DNA from: Pogonophryne albipinna
Lineage: Eukaryota > Chordata > Actinopteri > Perciformes > Artedidraconidae
Direction of reading: 5' to 3'
NCBI GenBank assembly: GCA_028583405.1
Contig: CM053253.1
Span: forward strand, 8,018,219 to 8,082,218
Length of the DNA stretch: 64,000 nucleotides
Made by a program: the position numbers and the translations under genes. Within the stretch, counting starts at the first letter, position 1; every line of letters begins with the position of its first letter. The notes under the pieces were generated by a model that ran no database searches, was not told where the DNA came from, and worked only from the letters and a program-made list of their open reading frames with translations. Shown piece by piece: positions 1 to 12,600 of this stretch.

Positions 1-2
1 TC

Positions 3-289
3 TTAGGTAAGACAGCTTTTATGTGCGCAGCTCCACTTGCTTGGAACAATCTTCAGCAAGAATTGAAACTGAGCAATCTCATTCCTCTGCATGTTTTTAA
101 AGCTAGGCTAAATGAAATGCTCGTTGATACTATGGGCACTTGTAAATGTCTATAACTATGTAAATATAATGTATGATGTCCTTTATTGTTTCATGTGGAA
201 CCTATATGCTGCAGGTCTCCCTTGAAAAAGAGATCTATGATCTCAAGGGACCAATCTGATTAAATAAAGGTTTGAAATGAAATGAAATG
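3..289 (+). repeat. LINE 3' end fragment with GAAAT-type tail
   Basis: Frame 3 reads an open stretch to a TAA near 152 containing APLAWNNLQQELK and FKARLNEML. This is the usual C-terminal tail of the ORF2 protein of fish L2/CR1-like non-LTR retrotransposons. About 130 bases of 3' UTR follow, ending in AATAAAGG and a short GAAAT tandem tail (267-289). The 5' part lies off the left edge. Family assignment is by motif only. Confidence 0.6.
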
Positions 290-545
290 AGGAAGGGCCA
301 GATCCATTCACAGCATGGTACGCAAGTACCATTGTTTTGAAGTGGATTCTAGCAGTTACCGGAAGCCAGTGAAGGGAGCGGAGGAGCGGCGTGGTGTGGG
401 AACATTTAGGAAGGTTGAAGACCAGACGAGCCGCTGCATTCTGGATGAGCTGCAGAGATCGGATGGCACATGCAGGCAGACCAGCCAGGAGGGAGTTGCA
501 GTAGTCTAGGCGTGAGATGACGAGAGCCTGGACCAGAACCTGCAT
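290..545 (-). pseudogene. LINE reverse transcriptase C-terminal fragment
   Basis: The minus strand encodes a fragment with VISRLDYCNSLLAGLP, LQLIQNAAARL and LHWLPV. These are the hallmark blocks after the RT palm of L2/CR1-type LINE ORF2. The fragment is truncated at both ends and sits just upstream of a fam120c exon in the opposite orientation. It is a dead insertion and not part of the host gene. Confidence 0.75.
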
Positions 546-624
546 CGCTTTCTGGGTCAGGAGGGGACGTACTTATTTTTGAATCCATTTCCCTTCCTTC
601 TGCTTCCAGTTTCCCCCCCCCCAG

Positions 625-3600
625 GTTCCAGGGTTGAAGGCGCCCTATCAAAATGCTCAATATGGACCGGGCTCTAACCCTATGTTCCAGAACGCGCCGC
701 CACCGTCCCAAGACCTCAACGATTCGCTGACGGGCAAGATGGGCTTCACTGATTGGTCGGCTCCATATGATTCCACTCAGGGGGGAAATCGATTACCCAA
801 TCATCACACTGCCCCTCAGTCTGGTCCCTCTCCGTCTCCTTCATCGTCATCAGACGGAGACGAACCCAACGACAGCAACGCAAAGTAAGACGCGAGACAT
901 TTAAGATAAGTTAAAAGGGGAATGAGCCCTTCCCAGAATGCAGTGCATCCATTATAGCTCAATAACACATACACATGTTGACTGTCTGACGTTTTGTCAA
1001 CAAGTTTAAGGTGTAAAGAAGCCCAGGTGCAGCTTAGAGATTGAGGGATTACAGATACTGAAGAGGAGGAGGAAGATGGAGGAGGAACAGAAGGAACTCA
1101 CGTGATTTTCAGTTTAAATAATCTTAACATGGTTTAAAAATCTGAATTGGGACATCTTGAACTTGTCAGGGTTTGAAGAAAGTCTTGACATTTTGGAAAA
1201 TGCTTTCATTTGTGTTTTTAAGGAATATGCTTGAATTTTAAATACTGAAAAACAAAGCATTGACATCACACATTAATATATATGTGCAGATTTGATATCA
1301 TGAAATCTGTTAACTTTATATTTGACATTAATATAAACAATTTGTATGTGGTGAAAAAGGCTTTGATTATTTGGAATATTTGGTTTTGTTGACTTCTGAG
1401 TGGCTGCTGCTAATCTCCGTCTGATGCAATATTAGTAATATAAACAAAGTTAGCATCCAACACAAAAATGTGTTTGAAAAAACGCTGATAAACACAAACA
1501 TGATGAATGCCAGTCGAGCTTTACTGAACACTCCCATGAACCCTTTCTCTCAGCCATTTGACGGACAAGTCCTCTCGCTGGGAGGATCCCACTGGAAGGG
1601 GGGGCTTGGCCACTGGAGACGGTTCCCAAGGCAACGGGAGCGTGTCACACATTCCGTCACTGTTGTCTATGGCGACACGCAGTCACATGGACATCACCAC
1701 ACCCCCTCTGCCTCAGGTTTGTGTCGATTAGAGAAATACAAAAACTACTTCTAGGTTGTGTTAAAAGTTACATTTTGTGACGTTTTTTGTTTTGCTTTTC
1801 AGGTCAGTGCTGAGGTTCTTCGTGTAGCCGAGCACAGGCACAGAAGAGGACTGATGTACCCCCAGATTTACCACATATTGACCAAGGTAAACGGATTTCC
1901 TCACTCCCATGTTTTTATTTCAGGGTTCGTACGGGTGCTTGAAATCCTTGAAAATGTTTGAAATTTGACGTGGTGTTTTCAAGGTTGGGAAAGTGCTTGA
2001 ATTTTGGGAATGGTGCTTGAAATTGAGATAAAGTGCTTGAAAATATAAATGCTTTACTTTTACAATAAATTGCTGTCTGACTGAATAGTTCGCTTTTTAG
2101 ATTAAAAGAAAAGAATTGCTTCGCTTCTACATAAAACAGCTCCGCTGCGGCCTTCCCGCGCTATGCGCGCGACCTGCAAGTGTTTGTGTTACGTGTGACC
2201 TGGGAATTCTGATGAGAGTGATAGATGACTGTGTGCCAGGAGGTTGCAGTTTCAACGAGCGTTGGCTAGCAGAAGACAAATACAAGCCATGGCTAAGACG
2301 AGGGTCAAGCCCACGAGTAGCCTCCTGCAAAGTTTGCAAACATAACGATGCGAGAGTCTGCGCTGACGAGCCACATGAAAGGTACGCCGTAGTAGAGCAT
2401 TTTAGATTAGGCTAACGTTGCATGTTACGTTTGTTTAAGCTAACGTTTGCTAGCTGAATAGCGAACTCGATTGAGGGATAATAATAATTGCAGGGAACAA
2501 ACGAGCCGTTTTTTTTTTTTTTTTGCGGAGGGATCTAGATCGGCATGAAGGCACATTATGCAATGTACACATTATCCCGCTTATTACACATGGCCACATT
2601 CTCAACAAAGTAACGACATGACTCCCAATATTAATTGAAATGCTTTTATGGATTTAGAAAATGATTTTATTGATTTAAAAAATAGTTTTATCAAATCAAA
2701 TCAAATCAAAGTTTATTTATATAGCACATTTCCAGACAACTTTAGGTTGCGCCAAAGTGCTGTACACGGATATAAAAACACACTGCAACAATCGCAGGAC
2801 AGGTCAAAAACAACAAATATGGGGCAGACAGTTAAAATACAGAACAAAAAACCGTCATGCTCTGCTCAAGTTTAAAAGGCCAGAGAGAAAAAGTGCGTCT
2901 TCAGGGAAGATTTAAAAGCACCTAGTGTTTGGGCCGACCTCACAGGCAAGGGCAGAGCATTCCAGAGCCTGGGACCAGCTGCAGCGAAGGCTCGGTGCCC
3001 TCTGGTTTTTAACCTGGTTTTCGGCACTACCAGCAGCATTTGGTCTGCGGACCTTAGAGCTCTGGCTGGGGTGTATCGCTGGATGAGCTCAGCTATGTAG
3101 GCCGGTGCCAGCCCGTTTAGGGCCTTAAAAACAAATAAAAGGAGTTTAAAATCGATTCTAAACCGAACTGGAAGCCAGTGCAGTGAGGCCAGAATGGGGG
3201 TAATATGGTCACGCTTTTTGTGGCCGGTCAGGAGACGTGCAGCTGCGTTCTGCACTAGCTGCAGGCGTTTTATGGATGCCTGATCCATGCCCACATATAA
3301 AGCGTTGCAATAATCAAGTCGTGATGTCACGAAAGCATTAATTACCCTTTCTAGGTCTTGAAATGATAAAAACGACTTGGTCTTAGCCAATAGTCGTATT
3401 TTAAAAAAGCAGGTTTTGATTACGCTGCTGACCTGTTTATCGAATTTAAAAGTGTTATTGAAGATCACTCCAAGATTCGTTACAGAGGGGAGGATGTTTT
3501 TAGTCAGGGAGCCAAGAATGTCAACCTGGGAGGCCGGAGGTTGGGGTCCAAAAAAAATGACCTCGGTCTTGCTCTCGTTGAGGGTGAGGAAGTTTAGGCT

Positions 3601-6600
3601 CAGCCAAGATTTTATTTCAGCCAAGCAATCCATCAATTGCTGTATGGAGTTAGCATTAGCGAGAGGGAGATATATCTGAACGTCATCAGCGTAGCAGTGG
3701 AAGGGGATGTTGTGCTTGGAGAGAATTGCACCTAGGGGCAGTATATATAATAAAAAGAGGATGGGGCCCAGAATGGAACCTTGGGGAACCCCACAGGTAA
3801 GAGGGGTTTTAGCGGAAGAGAAGGCACCTAGCTGCACTGAAAGGCTACGATCTGTTAAGTAGGACCTGAACCATGCCAGAGCAGAGCCTGTGATGCCTGC
3901 GGACTGTTTGAGCCGCGACAACAGAATGCTGTGGTCCACGGTGTCGAAAGCCGCTGACAGGTCCAGCAGCACCAGGACAGCTGGGCTACCTGAGTCGGCT
4001 GCTAGGAGGAGATCATTAAAAACCCTTAAAAGGGCTGTTTCCGTGCTATGCATTGGTTTAAAACCAGACTGAAACTTCTCATGGATGCCATGTGTGGTTA
4101 AAAAAGACTGCAGCTGGGCGTAGATTACTCGCTCCAGGGCTTTGGATAAAAAAGGCAGCTGGGAGATGGGCCTAAAATTTGCAAGAATGCAGGGGTCGAG
4201 ATTTTTTTTTTTAAGAAGTGGCTTGACCACGGCATGTTTGAAGGCAGCTGGGACACATCCTGAGCTGAGAGAGGTGTTTATAAGTAATAATATACTTTCT
4301 CCAACTGAATTGAAAACGTCTCTGAGAAGGCGAGAGGGAATACTGTCTGAGGTGCAGTTTGTCGGCCGCAGGTGCATGACTACATCCGAGAGAGAAGAGA
4401 GTGATATAGGCTCAAAGTGGTCGAGGACAGCAGGACACAGAAGAGGAGCAGAATCTGGGTTAGCACTAGTGTGGGCTAGCCTAAGAGCAGATACTTTTTC
4501 AATAAAAAATGACAGAAATTTATCACAGAGAGTAGTCGATGGTACAATTGGACAAACATCACAGGGATTAATGATGGAGTTGAGGACATTAAAAAGAACC
4601 TGAGGTTTGTGGCTGTTTTAAGATATTAACAGAGAAATATGCTCTGTTTTGGCTGCTTTGACTGCCGTCTGATAGTCAGAAAGGCAAGCACGAAGGATTT
4701 CTAAGGAGACATGGAGTTTGTCCTTTTTCCATTTTCTCTCTGCACGCCTGCAAGCGCGTCTGAGAGCACGAGTACAGTCATTGAGCCACGGCTGTGGGAG
4801 AACTTTGGTGCGTCTGAGCGTAAACGGAGCAACAGAGTCAAGTATTTGTGTACATGTCGAGTCAAACATAGAGATAAGCTCATCAGCACTAAGCGCACAG
4901 TTCATCTCTAATTTACAGATCAGAGAAGTATTAAAAGCATCAGAAAACTGTGAGGCCGTCAACGGGTTAATTAAACGCAGACGACGTGCAGGGGCTCGCG
5001 ACTCGAGCCCTGCGCTAGGAATCGAGGTTGTAAACACAACAGGTAAATGGTCTGAGATACCTGTTGCTTCACAGATTTCATCCACAGATACAGATAGTCC
5101 AAACGATAATACTAAATCTAAAATGTGTCCTTTTTCGTGTGTTGGGCCAGCCACGGACTGAACTAGACCAAAAGAATCGAGGAGATTTAAAAAGTCCCTA
5201 ACCAGGGGTTTGGACTCACAACACACATGTACATTAAAATCTCCGGAGATCAAAACACGATCATATGACACCATGATCCCGGACAGAAAGTCAGAGAAGT
5301 CATTTATGAAGTCCTTATTGCATTTTGGCGGACGATATACAACAGCACAGAGCACAGGCGAGGCCGGATTTAGTTCAAACAGCTGTAACTCAAAGCTAGC
5401 GTAGCTTGTTACAGGGTGAAGCAATCGGCATTGGAGGCTAGCTCTAAACACTGAAGCTATGCCCCCACCATGGCCGGTGGTACGGGGGGAGCTGAAAAAA
5501 GTACAGTCAGGAGGAACAAGTTCAGAGAACGGAGTATACTCGCCAGCATGGACCCAGGTCTCCGTCAGAAACATGAAGTCCAGTTGGCGAGAGGTGAAGA
5601 AGTCATTGAGCAGAAACGTCTTGTTAGCTATTGACCTAGCATTTAGCAAGGCCATGCTAATTTGACGTTTCGGCTCCGGTCTGGCAGAGAGTGTAGAGCG
5701 CCTTAGCTGGCGAAGATTAGCGGGCTGGACACCGCGCGGGCCGGTCAATCCGGCTGGAGGAGCTGGAGGGGCTGCTAGCGGAACCAGCAGCGGCCGCTGC
5801 TCCGGAAGGATACGCCGAATCCAACGATGTCGTGTAGCGGGAGGGCCGTGGCATCCGAGGCGTGAAGAAGCAGCAGGAGAAGAAGAAGCAGCAGAAGAAG
5901 CAGAAGAAGAAGCCCTCAGGTATGTCCTAAGGTGTACCAGCGCACCAGCGCGCTTTCCCCGGCGTCTGAATCGCTTTCGGTGGGGCTGCCTTCGAAGGTA
6001 TGTTGGAATATCCCACAGTAGAGGGGGCGACGATGATGTATAGTAGTCGGAGGATGTGAGTTTTGGCAGCAGTATCAACTCCAATGAAGGTCTGAGGTGG
6101 AGGAGAGCTTGGCGATTGTAAGTGAGCAGAGCAGACACATTCTGACAAACAAATAAAATAAACAACAACGCTAGTCCTAAGCTCAGGGAGCGGCAGGCCG
6201 ACACAGGCGCCATCTTCTTAGTTGGGTTCGGTCTGAGCTATGTATTGATTAAAATTGACATGCATCCGCTAAGAAAAGTAGTCCGTTGTTACTGTTTGAA
6301 CGAACGTAGCAACGGCAGGAACTGCTTCGATAGTGTTTTTGAGGAGCTTTTTGATTACAGATTTGAAAACATCGTTGCTTGCTTTAAAAGTAGCACAATT
6401 CATTATGTCAAACCTCGGAAAGTATCTAGATATCCCTGCCCTAATGCCAAAGTAACTGGCAACTGAATATGTGTCGCCGTTTGATGTCTATGTCTGGACC
6501 GCTGCGTAAAAAGGAGGGTTTCTGCCCCATTACTTCTCTTCTTACTTCTATAAGAATAAAACACGGAGGACGGAGATCTCTTTTGCTCCCCCTCTTCTGA

Positions 6601-9600
6601 CAGCCCAGCAGCTGATCTCAGAGCACGCTCCCCTCTCCTGCAGGGGGGCGTGGTCAGCTGCAGCTCACAGAATCAGCCCCCTGCAAAAACAGCGCTGGAA
6701 AGAGCAAATAGAGCGAAATGAGGCATGGCTAAAATGCAGGATCTTTTTGGTCTATATAGTCTATATCAGTGGTTCTCAACTGGTCAGGCCTCGGGACCCA
6801 CTTTTTACTTGGTCAGTAAATCGCGACCCAACATTTTGAAGCACTCAAATCTATTCAGCAAAAAAATCGTGCTGTCATATATACGCTTTTCAGCATACAA
6901 TATTAATTAAAGTGAAATACAGTGCATATATCCCTTATATCCCTTCACAGAACTAAAGTATGCTTTTAAAAAAGTTTAATGAGTTGATGGAATCAAAGCT
7001 GAACTGTATAAAAAGGCACACATGCTGGAAACCCAACCCCAGAAGGGGGGTCTGGGGGGATTCTCCCCAGGAGATTTTTAGAAATACTAACATAAACTAC
7101 GCATTCTGGTACAATCTGAGAAGAAAATAAATAAATCTATCACTACCCGACATATTAATAATATTTTATGCCATTGTTTGTTTTTCGCTTTGTTCTGAAG
7201 CTGAACTTGCTGCTCCTCACAGAGAGAAGAGCAAAGAGGAGATAGTCTGTGTGACTTACTTTAAATTGTGGGTTAGGGTAGATAACTCCCATTGTTCTGT
7301 GACCTGTCAGTCATCAGACCGGGGGTCATATTTCATTACGTGTTCATTTGTATCTGAAGTTGTACCCATGGATGTATAAAGAATAGTTCTACCGCAAAGT
7401 TATTCTCCGTGGGGACTTCCGGCAACAATCTTGATTCTGATTGGCCAGAAGACTCGAAAAAACATCAGCAAAGATGTTTTATTGAGAAGATGATCACTAC
7501 GTGACAGACGTTTTCAAAGCCATTTATGGTCTCCGGTACTTCCTGTCCAACGCCTACTGCATGCACAGCGTTAGAAAATCGGGCCTTCAAAATAAAAGTT
7601 TGACTTTTTTCCAACAAAAAAAAAAGAATTCCACTTTTTCCGCGACCCACTCGAAACGGGTCCGCGACCCACTTTTGGGTCGCGACCCACCAGTTGAGAA
7701 CCACTGGTCTATATTTTTTATATAAAAAAACTATATTTATATACTTTATATAGGTCGATACAGTAGCCCCTTTTCTTTTAAATAGTTTTTATAGGTGTTG
7801 CTATCTGTTTTGTGTAGCGTGGTTCTACAAGCAAGTCAAAGCATTCATTGGGTGGTATCAGAGAGTTACACGGGTCTGTAAATGCAATGAAAACAATTGG
7901 CCACAGCAAATCATTTATATTAAACATGTAATTTTTACTTTTGAATACTTCAGTACAAAGGATGTATTGAATAATTTAAGTGATATATGTGTACACATAT
8001 AAATCATTAGTCAAAACAGGGCTACATTTGATTTAATTAAAAGGTATAATATGTGGTAAACTGAAGAGCCGAAAGAGCCGGCTCTTCTTGGTGAGCCGAG
8101 CCAAATGATCCGGCTCACCAAGAAGAGCCGGAATTCCCATCACTAGTGTTCAGAGGATGAAGCACTCACGGCATTTCGTGTTATAGTCACGAAATATAAT
8201 CTATTGATTCGACACAGAGCGAATTTGAAAGCAATGTATTTCTACTGGTAGTATGTTTCGTGCCTAAACCAAATGTAACTTGCTCTATCGAAATCAGTCA
8301 CATTGACCCGAAGACACATTTTCGTTTGTATTACTGGTCTGGGGGAAGCTCGCGAGTGTGTGTGTATTTTTGGGTTTGTGTACCGGGGAAACACTCACAA
8401 GAAACACCGGCTGTTGTTATGCTTGCTGTGACGTTACATTAGTCCGTTCTCTGCTTGTAATTATGCTGAAGCTTCAAAGTTGTATTTATCATCTGAATTT
8501 GCCGAAACAAGTTTAATATTCTGAAAGCCAATACTTTGTTTATTTGAAAACAGATGAAAACAAACTGTCTTTTATATAAAATTGAAGTATTATACAAGTA
8601 AAACTACATTTTGCTTTAATCCCATGTAATTGTAGAATGAACACAGTTTTCCTTTGAAGATGTATAAGTCTTAGGGGTGTAACGGTACACGTACCCGTAC
8701 CGAAATTATTCGGTATGGGCCCTTCGGTTCGGTACACGTGTGTACCGAAGTGTACCGAACGAATATAACGTTAAACGTAAAAAATTGAGAACGTGAACTA
8801 CTTCTTGGAAGTAATCTCAGGTGCTGCGTCGCAGCATTCAGAGTAATTTTCTCCCATTGTGTTCAACGCGTCATAGAGCGAGCAAGTCATTCCATTGGAC
8901 GAGCTGGTCAGAGGGATGCGTTCAAATGTAGTCAGTAATTTGAGGAACTGTCGAAATGGCGAACGCAGATAAAGTTGAGCTCGAAAATCCTCCAGCATCA
9001 TTGAAGTCTCCGGTTTGGGAACATTTTGGTTTCGCAGTTACGTACAAGGATGACGGACAAAGACAGGTGGACCGAACCAAAGCTGTTTGTCGGCATTGTT
9101 CAACTAAAATTGGTTACGCGGCTGGCAATACATCAAACTTGCACACTCATTTGAAAAGGCATCACCCGAACGTGAATATCACCGGTACCAAAAGACTGAA
9201 GTGCAAACCCAACTCCCACTAGCATTTAAGCCTCCACCACTCGCAAAAAGTTCAGACCGAGCCAAAGCTATTACAAACGCCAAATATCCTTATGTTGCCA
9301 TGTTAGCAAAGCGCTACCTGGCTGTAACTGCTACTACCTCTGTCCCTAGCGAGAGGGTGTTCTCCACAGCAGGAGACATTGTTAGTGCCAGCAGATCTGC
9401 CCTTTCGGCAAGCAATGTGGACAAGTTCATTTTTCTTTAAAAAAACATGAAAATACAATGACAAGCAAGTCATAATGTCAAACTGGCTGCTTAGGTACAG
9501 TACAGTTCAAATACAGATTATTTCAGTTCATCGAAAAGCTGCACCTTAATGTTTATTTTATTATATTTTATATTTATTTGAGTGAATATTCATAGTTTAA

Positions 9601-12600
9601 TAATAATTAAAAACCCAAAACTAATAGTTTATGTTTTGTGAGTACTAGTACAGTAAAGTTCAAATACAGATTATTTCAGTTCATCGAAATGCTGCACCTT
9701 AATGTTTATTTTATTATATTTTGTATTTATTTGAGTGAATACATTATTCACGGTTTAATTAAAAAAAAATATGTTATGTTTTGTGATAATTTTTTCTGCT
9801 GTACCGAAAACGTACCGAACCGAACCGTGACCTAAAAACCGAGGTACGTACCGAACCAAAATGTTTGTGAACCGTTACACCCCTAATAAGTCAGGTGTCT
9901 TGAGGAGTCAAAATTACCTACAAATCATTGTACACATTTGTAAATATTATTTTCCACTTGTTACCATTGTGAGTCTATTTTTATGCAGCTCTGCGTGATT
10001 TTGTGGCTACAATTCAGACTAATACGCTACCAGAGGTGGAGAAGTACTCAGATCTTGTACTTGAGTAAAAGTACAAGTACTCAGATCTTGTAGTGAAATT
10101 ATAAGTACTCAGATCTTGTACCAGAGTGTAGGAATACTCTGTTACAGTAAAAGTCCTGCATTCAAAATGTTCCTCAAGTAAAAGTAGAAAAGTATTCTCA
10201 TCAAAATATAGTTAAAGTAGCGACAGTAAAAGTAGTCGTTGTGCAGATTGGTCCATTTCAGAATAATATATATGATATGTTTTATAATGATTGATCATGA
10301 AAGTGTTCTCAAAGCTGGTAAAGGTGCAGCTAGTTTGAATGACTTTGTAGACTGCAGGGTAGCTTGTGAATTTATTCCAGGTGGAACTAAAGTCTGATTT
10401 AACACTTAGTTATATTTCACATCATTCATCCACATCTGTGAAGTAACTAAAGGTATTAAATACATGTAGTGGAGGAAAAGTACACCATGTACCTCTGACT
10501 TATGTTCACTTCCAACTTAAAAGTACCTCAAAAATAGTAATCAATAATGTATTGAAAAGTTATTTGGCTGATTGTTTTATATTGGCTCAGACAGGTTATA
10601 TGGGAGGCCTAGTCTATGTACAGGTCACTCCTTTTGAAATATTAAACTTAGTTTTCTTTTCTTTAATTTTTCATCCTCGTGTAGAAGGCTATCTCGAAAC
10701 ACACATTTGGTTGTTTATAGCATAAAGAACATCTGATTTAATGTGAGGTAGGGAAATAATCATTTGAGTATGTGTATATAAATATGTAATTTACAACAGC
10801 TGTAAGCTGCTTGAAAAGCTGGAAAATGCACCTTGAAAATGCTTGAAAAGTGCTTGAATTTGACTTTGGAAAAGGTGTAAGAACCCTGTTATTTGTGCTT
10901 GCATTGGTCTCTGCAAGTGTGTATTCTGTCTTTGCAAGGCCGGTGTTTTATCAACAAATGAAATGTAATTTCTATAGCCCAATTCTACACATTTCTAATT
11001 TGCCTCAGGGGGGCTTACAATCTGTACAGCACACTAATTCCTGTGTCCTCAGACCCTTGCAGTATCTTAAGAAAAACTCAATAACCCAGTTAACGGGGGG
11101 AAGTTGAAAAGAAACCTGATGCAATTGAAGAGGAATACTGTCCCAGGAGGGTGCATTATGTGTCATTTGTCAGGGTGTCCGCGGGTTCTTAAAAAGTATT
11201 ACAAGTTGATAAATCAATTTAGCGAAAATTAAGGCTATTAAAAAGTATTAAACGGCATTTTCCAAGGTATTACATGTTGTAGCTTGTTTTCAATAAGTAT
11301 ATAAATTGTCCAAAGAGGTTGTATTCTACAGTGTGCCTGAATGTAATCATTGCGTAGGTGTGTAGTGTGATTCTGTGTAGTTTATTGATGGCATCCCGTT
11401 GGATTTGACGTCATCTGAACAGGACATTGCGCGCTCACTGCTTGATAGCGCCAAGGTCCTTTTACGCCGGTTGCTAAACAACATCGTTATGGGGAAATGC
11501 AAGTCTGCGTCCAAATGGTTGGAAGATAAGAAGGAAGGACAATCAATACTGTATATAGTCAATGTGAGGTAAAGTGTGTCGCCAAGGTAACCGGTTAAAA
11601 CTCAAAGTGGCGATGAGGTCTTAAAATGTGTGGAAAGGGTCTTAAAAAAGGTCTTGAAAGGTCTTACATTTGACCTCAGGATTCCTGCATATACCCTGTA
11701 ATATAACATTATAAAATTACAACTGAGACAATCCATATGGGAAATGGATCAACGAGGATGTCCAACAGCAATATAAATGATCATCCATGTAATCTCTTCT
11801 TCCTCACTTCTCTCAGGGAGAGATGAAGATGCCAGTGTGTATAGAGGATGAGTGTAACTCTGAGCTACCTCCGGCCTCTCTGCTGTTCCGCGCTGCCAGA
11901 CAGTATGGCTACGGCGTGCTCTTCAGTCTGGCTGAAACCCACCGCCGCCTGGAGAGGCTCGCTATGCGCAAGAGGGCCCCCCTGGAAGGTAGGCCCCCAC
12001 ACTGAGTGGAGAATGTGCTCTCTACATGTCGTATACTCACTTTTATTACAGTTTCTTTCTGGGAATCACGCCAAATTATATCTTAACTGTTACTATATAG
12101 CTTTTTCTTTCCTTTAACCATTTCATCATCACACCTGCCCTCCTTCCTGCCCTATGGAAATTATGAATCTCATCCGTTATTTATAGAAAGTACATATACA
12201 GATATAAAGATAGAATTGACATCTAAAATTGAAATGCTGTCAAGTATTGTGCTTCGGAGTCTTGTGCTGTAATGAGAAACATTCTTTTTAATCCAGTTTG
12301 TTATTGGCTTTACTTGTAGCATGCAAATACACATTTCTTGCAGGGCCAGTAACTTATAATATTTAACTAAAAAACGTTCTGGACCAGTGGGCCTTAGAGC
12401 ACTGGCTAGTGGGCCATGGAGGTACTGCCAGAAAGATTAAATACAAATAAATGTTTGTTTGGGCAATATACGGAGTTATTTATTTATCTAAATTTGCTTA
12501 AGAGATCACATAAATGAAAAATGCATAAGTTTAATCCCATGTAGCATTTTAAAATGACCACAACAACCCAAAAGCATGAGCCATGAGACAAATGTGTTTT

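Larger units (their letters stand above)
1921..10888. mobile_element. Large hAT-like composite transposon in fam120c intron
   Basis: The left end reads CAGGGTTCGTACGGGTGC and the right end GGTGTAAGAACCCTG, giving CAGGGTTC/GAACCCTG inverted ends. Both subterminal regions are rich in the same 'gtgcttgaattt' motif. A 6-bp direct repeat TTATTT flanks the ends (1915-1920 and 10889-10894). Nested insertions inside (LINE, hATs, MITEs) expand it to about 9 kb within the intron between exons 1803-1886 and 11817-11988. Confidence 0.65.
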
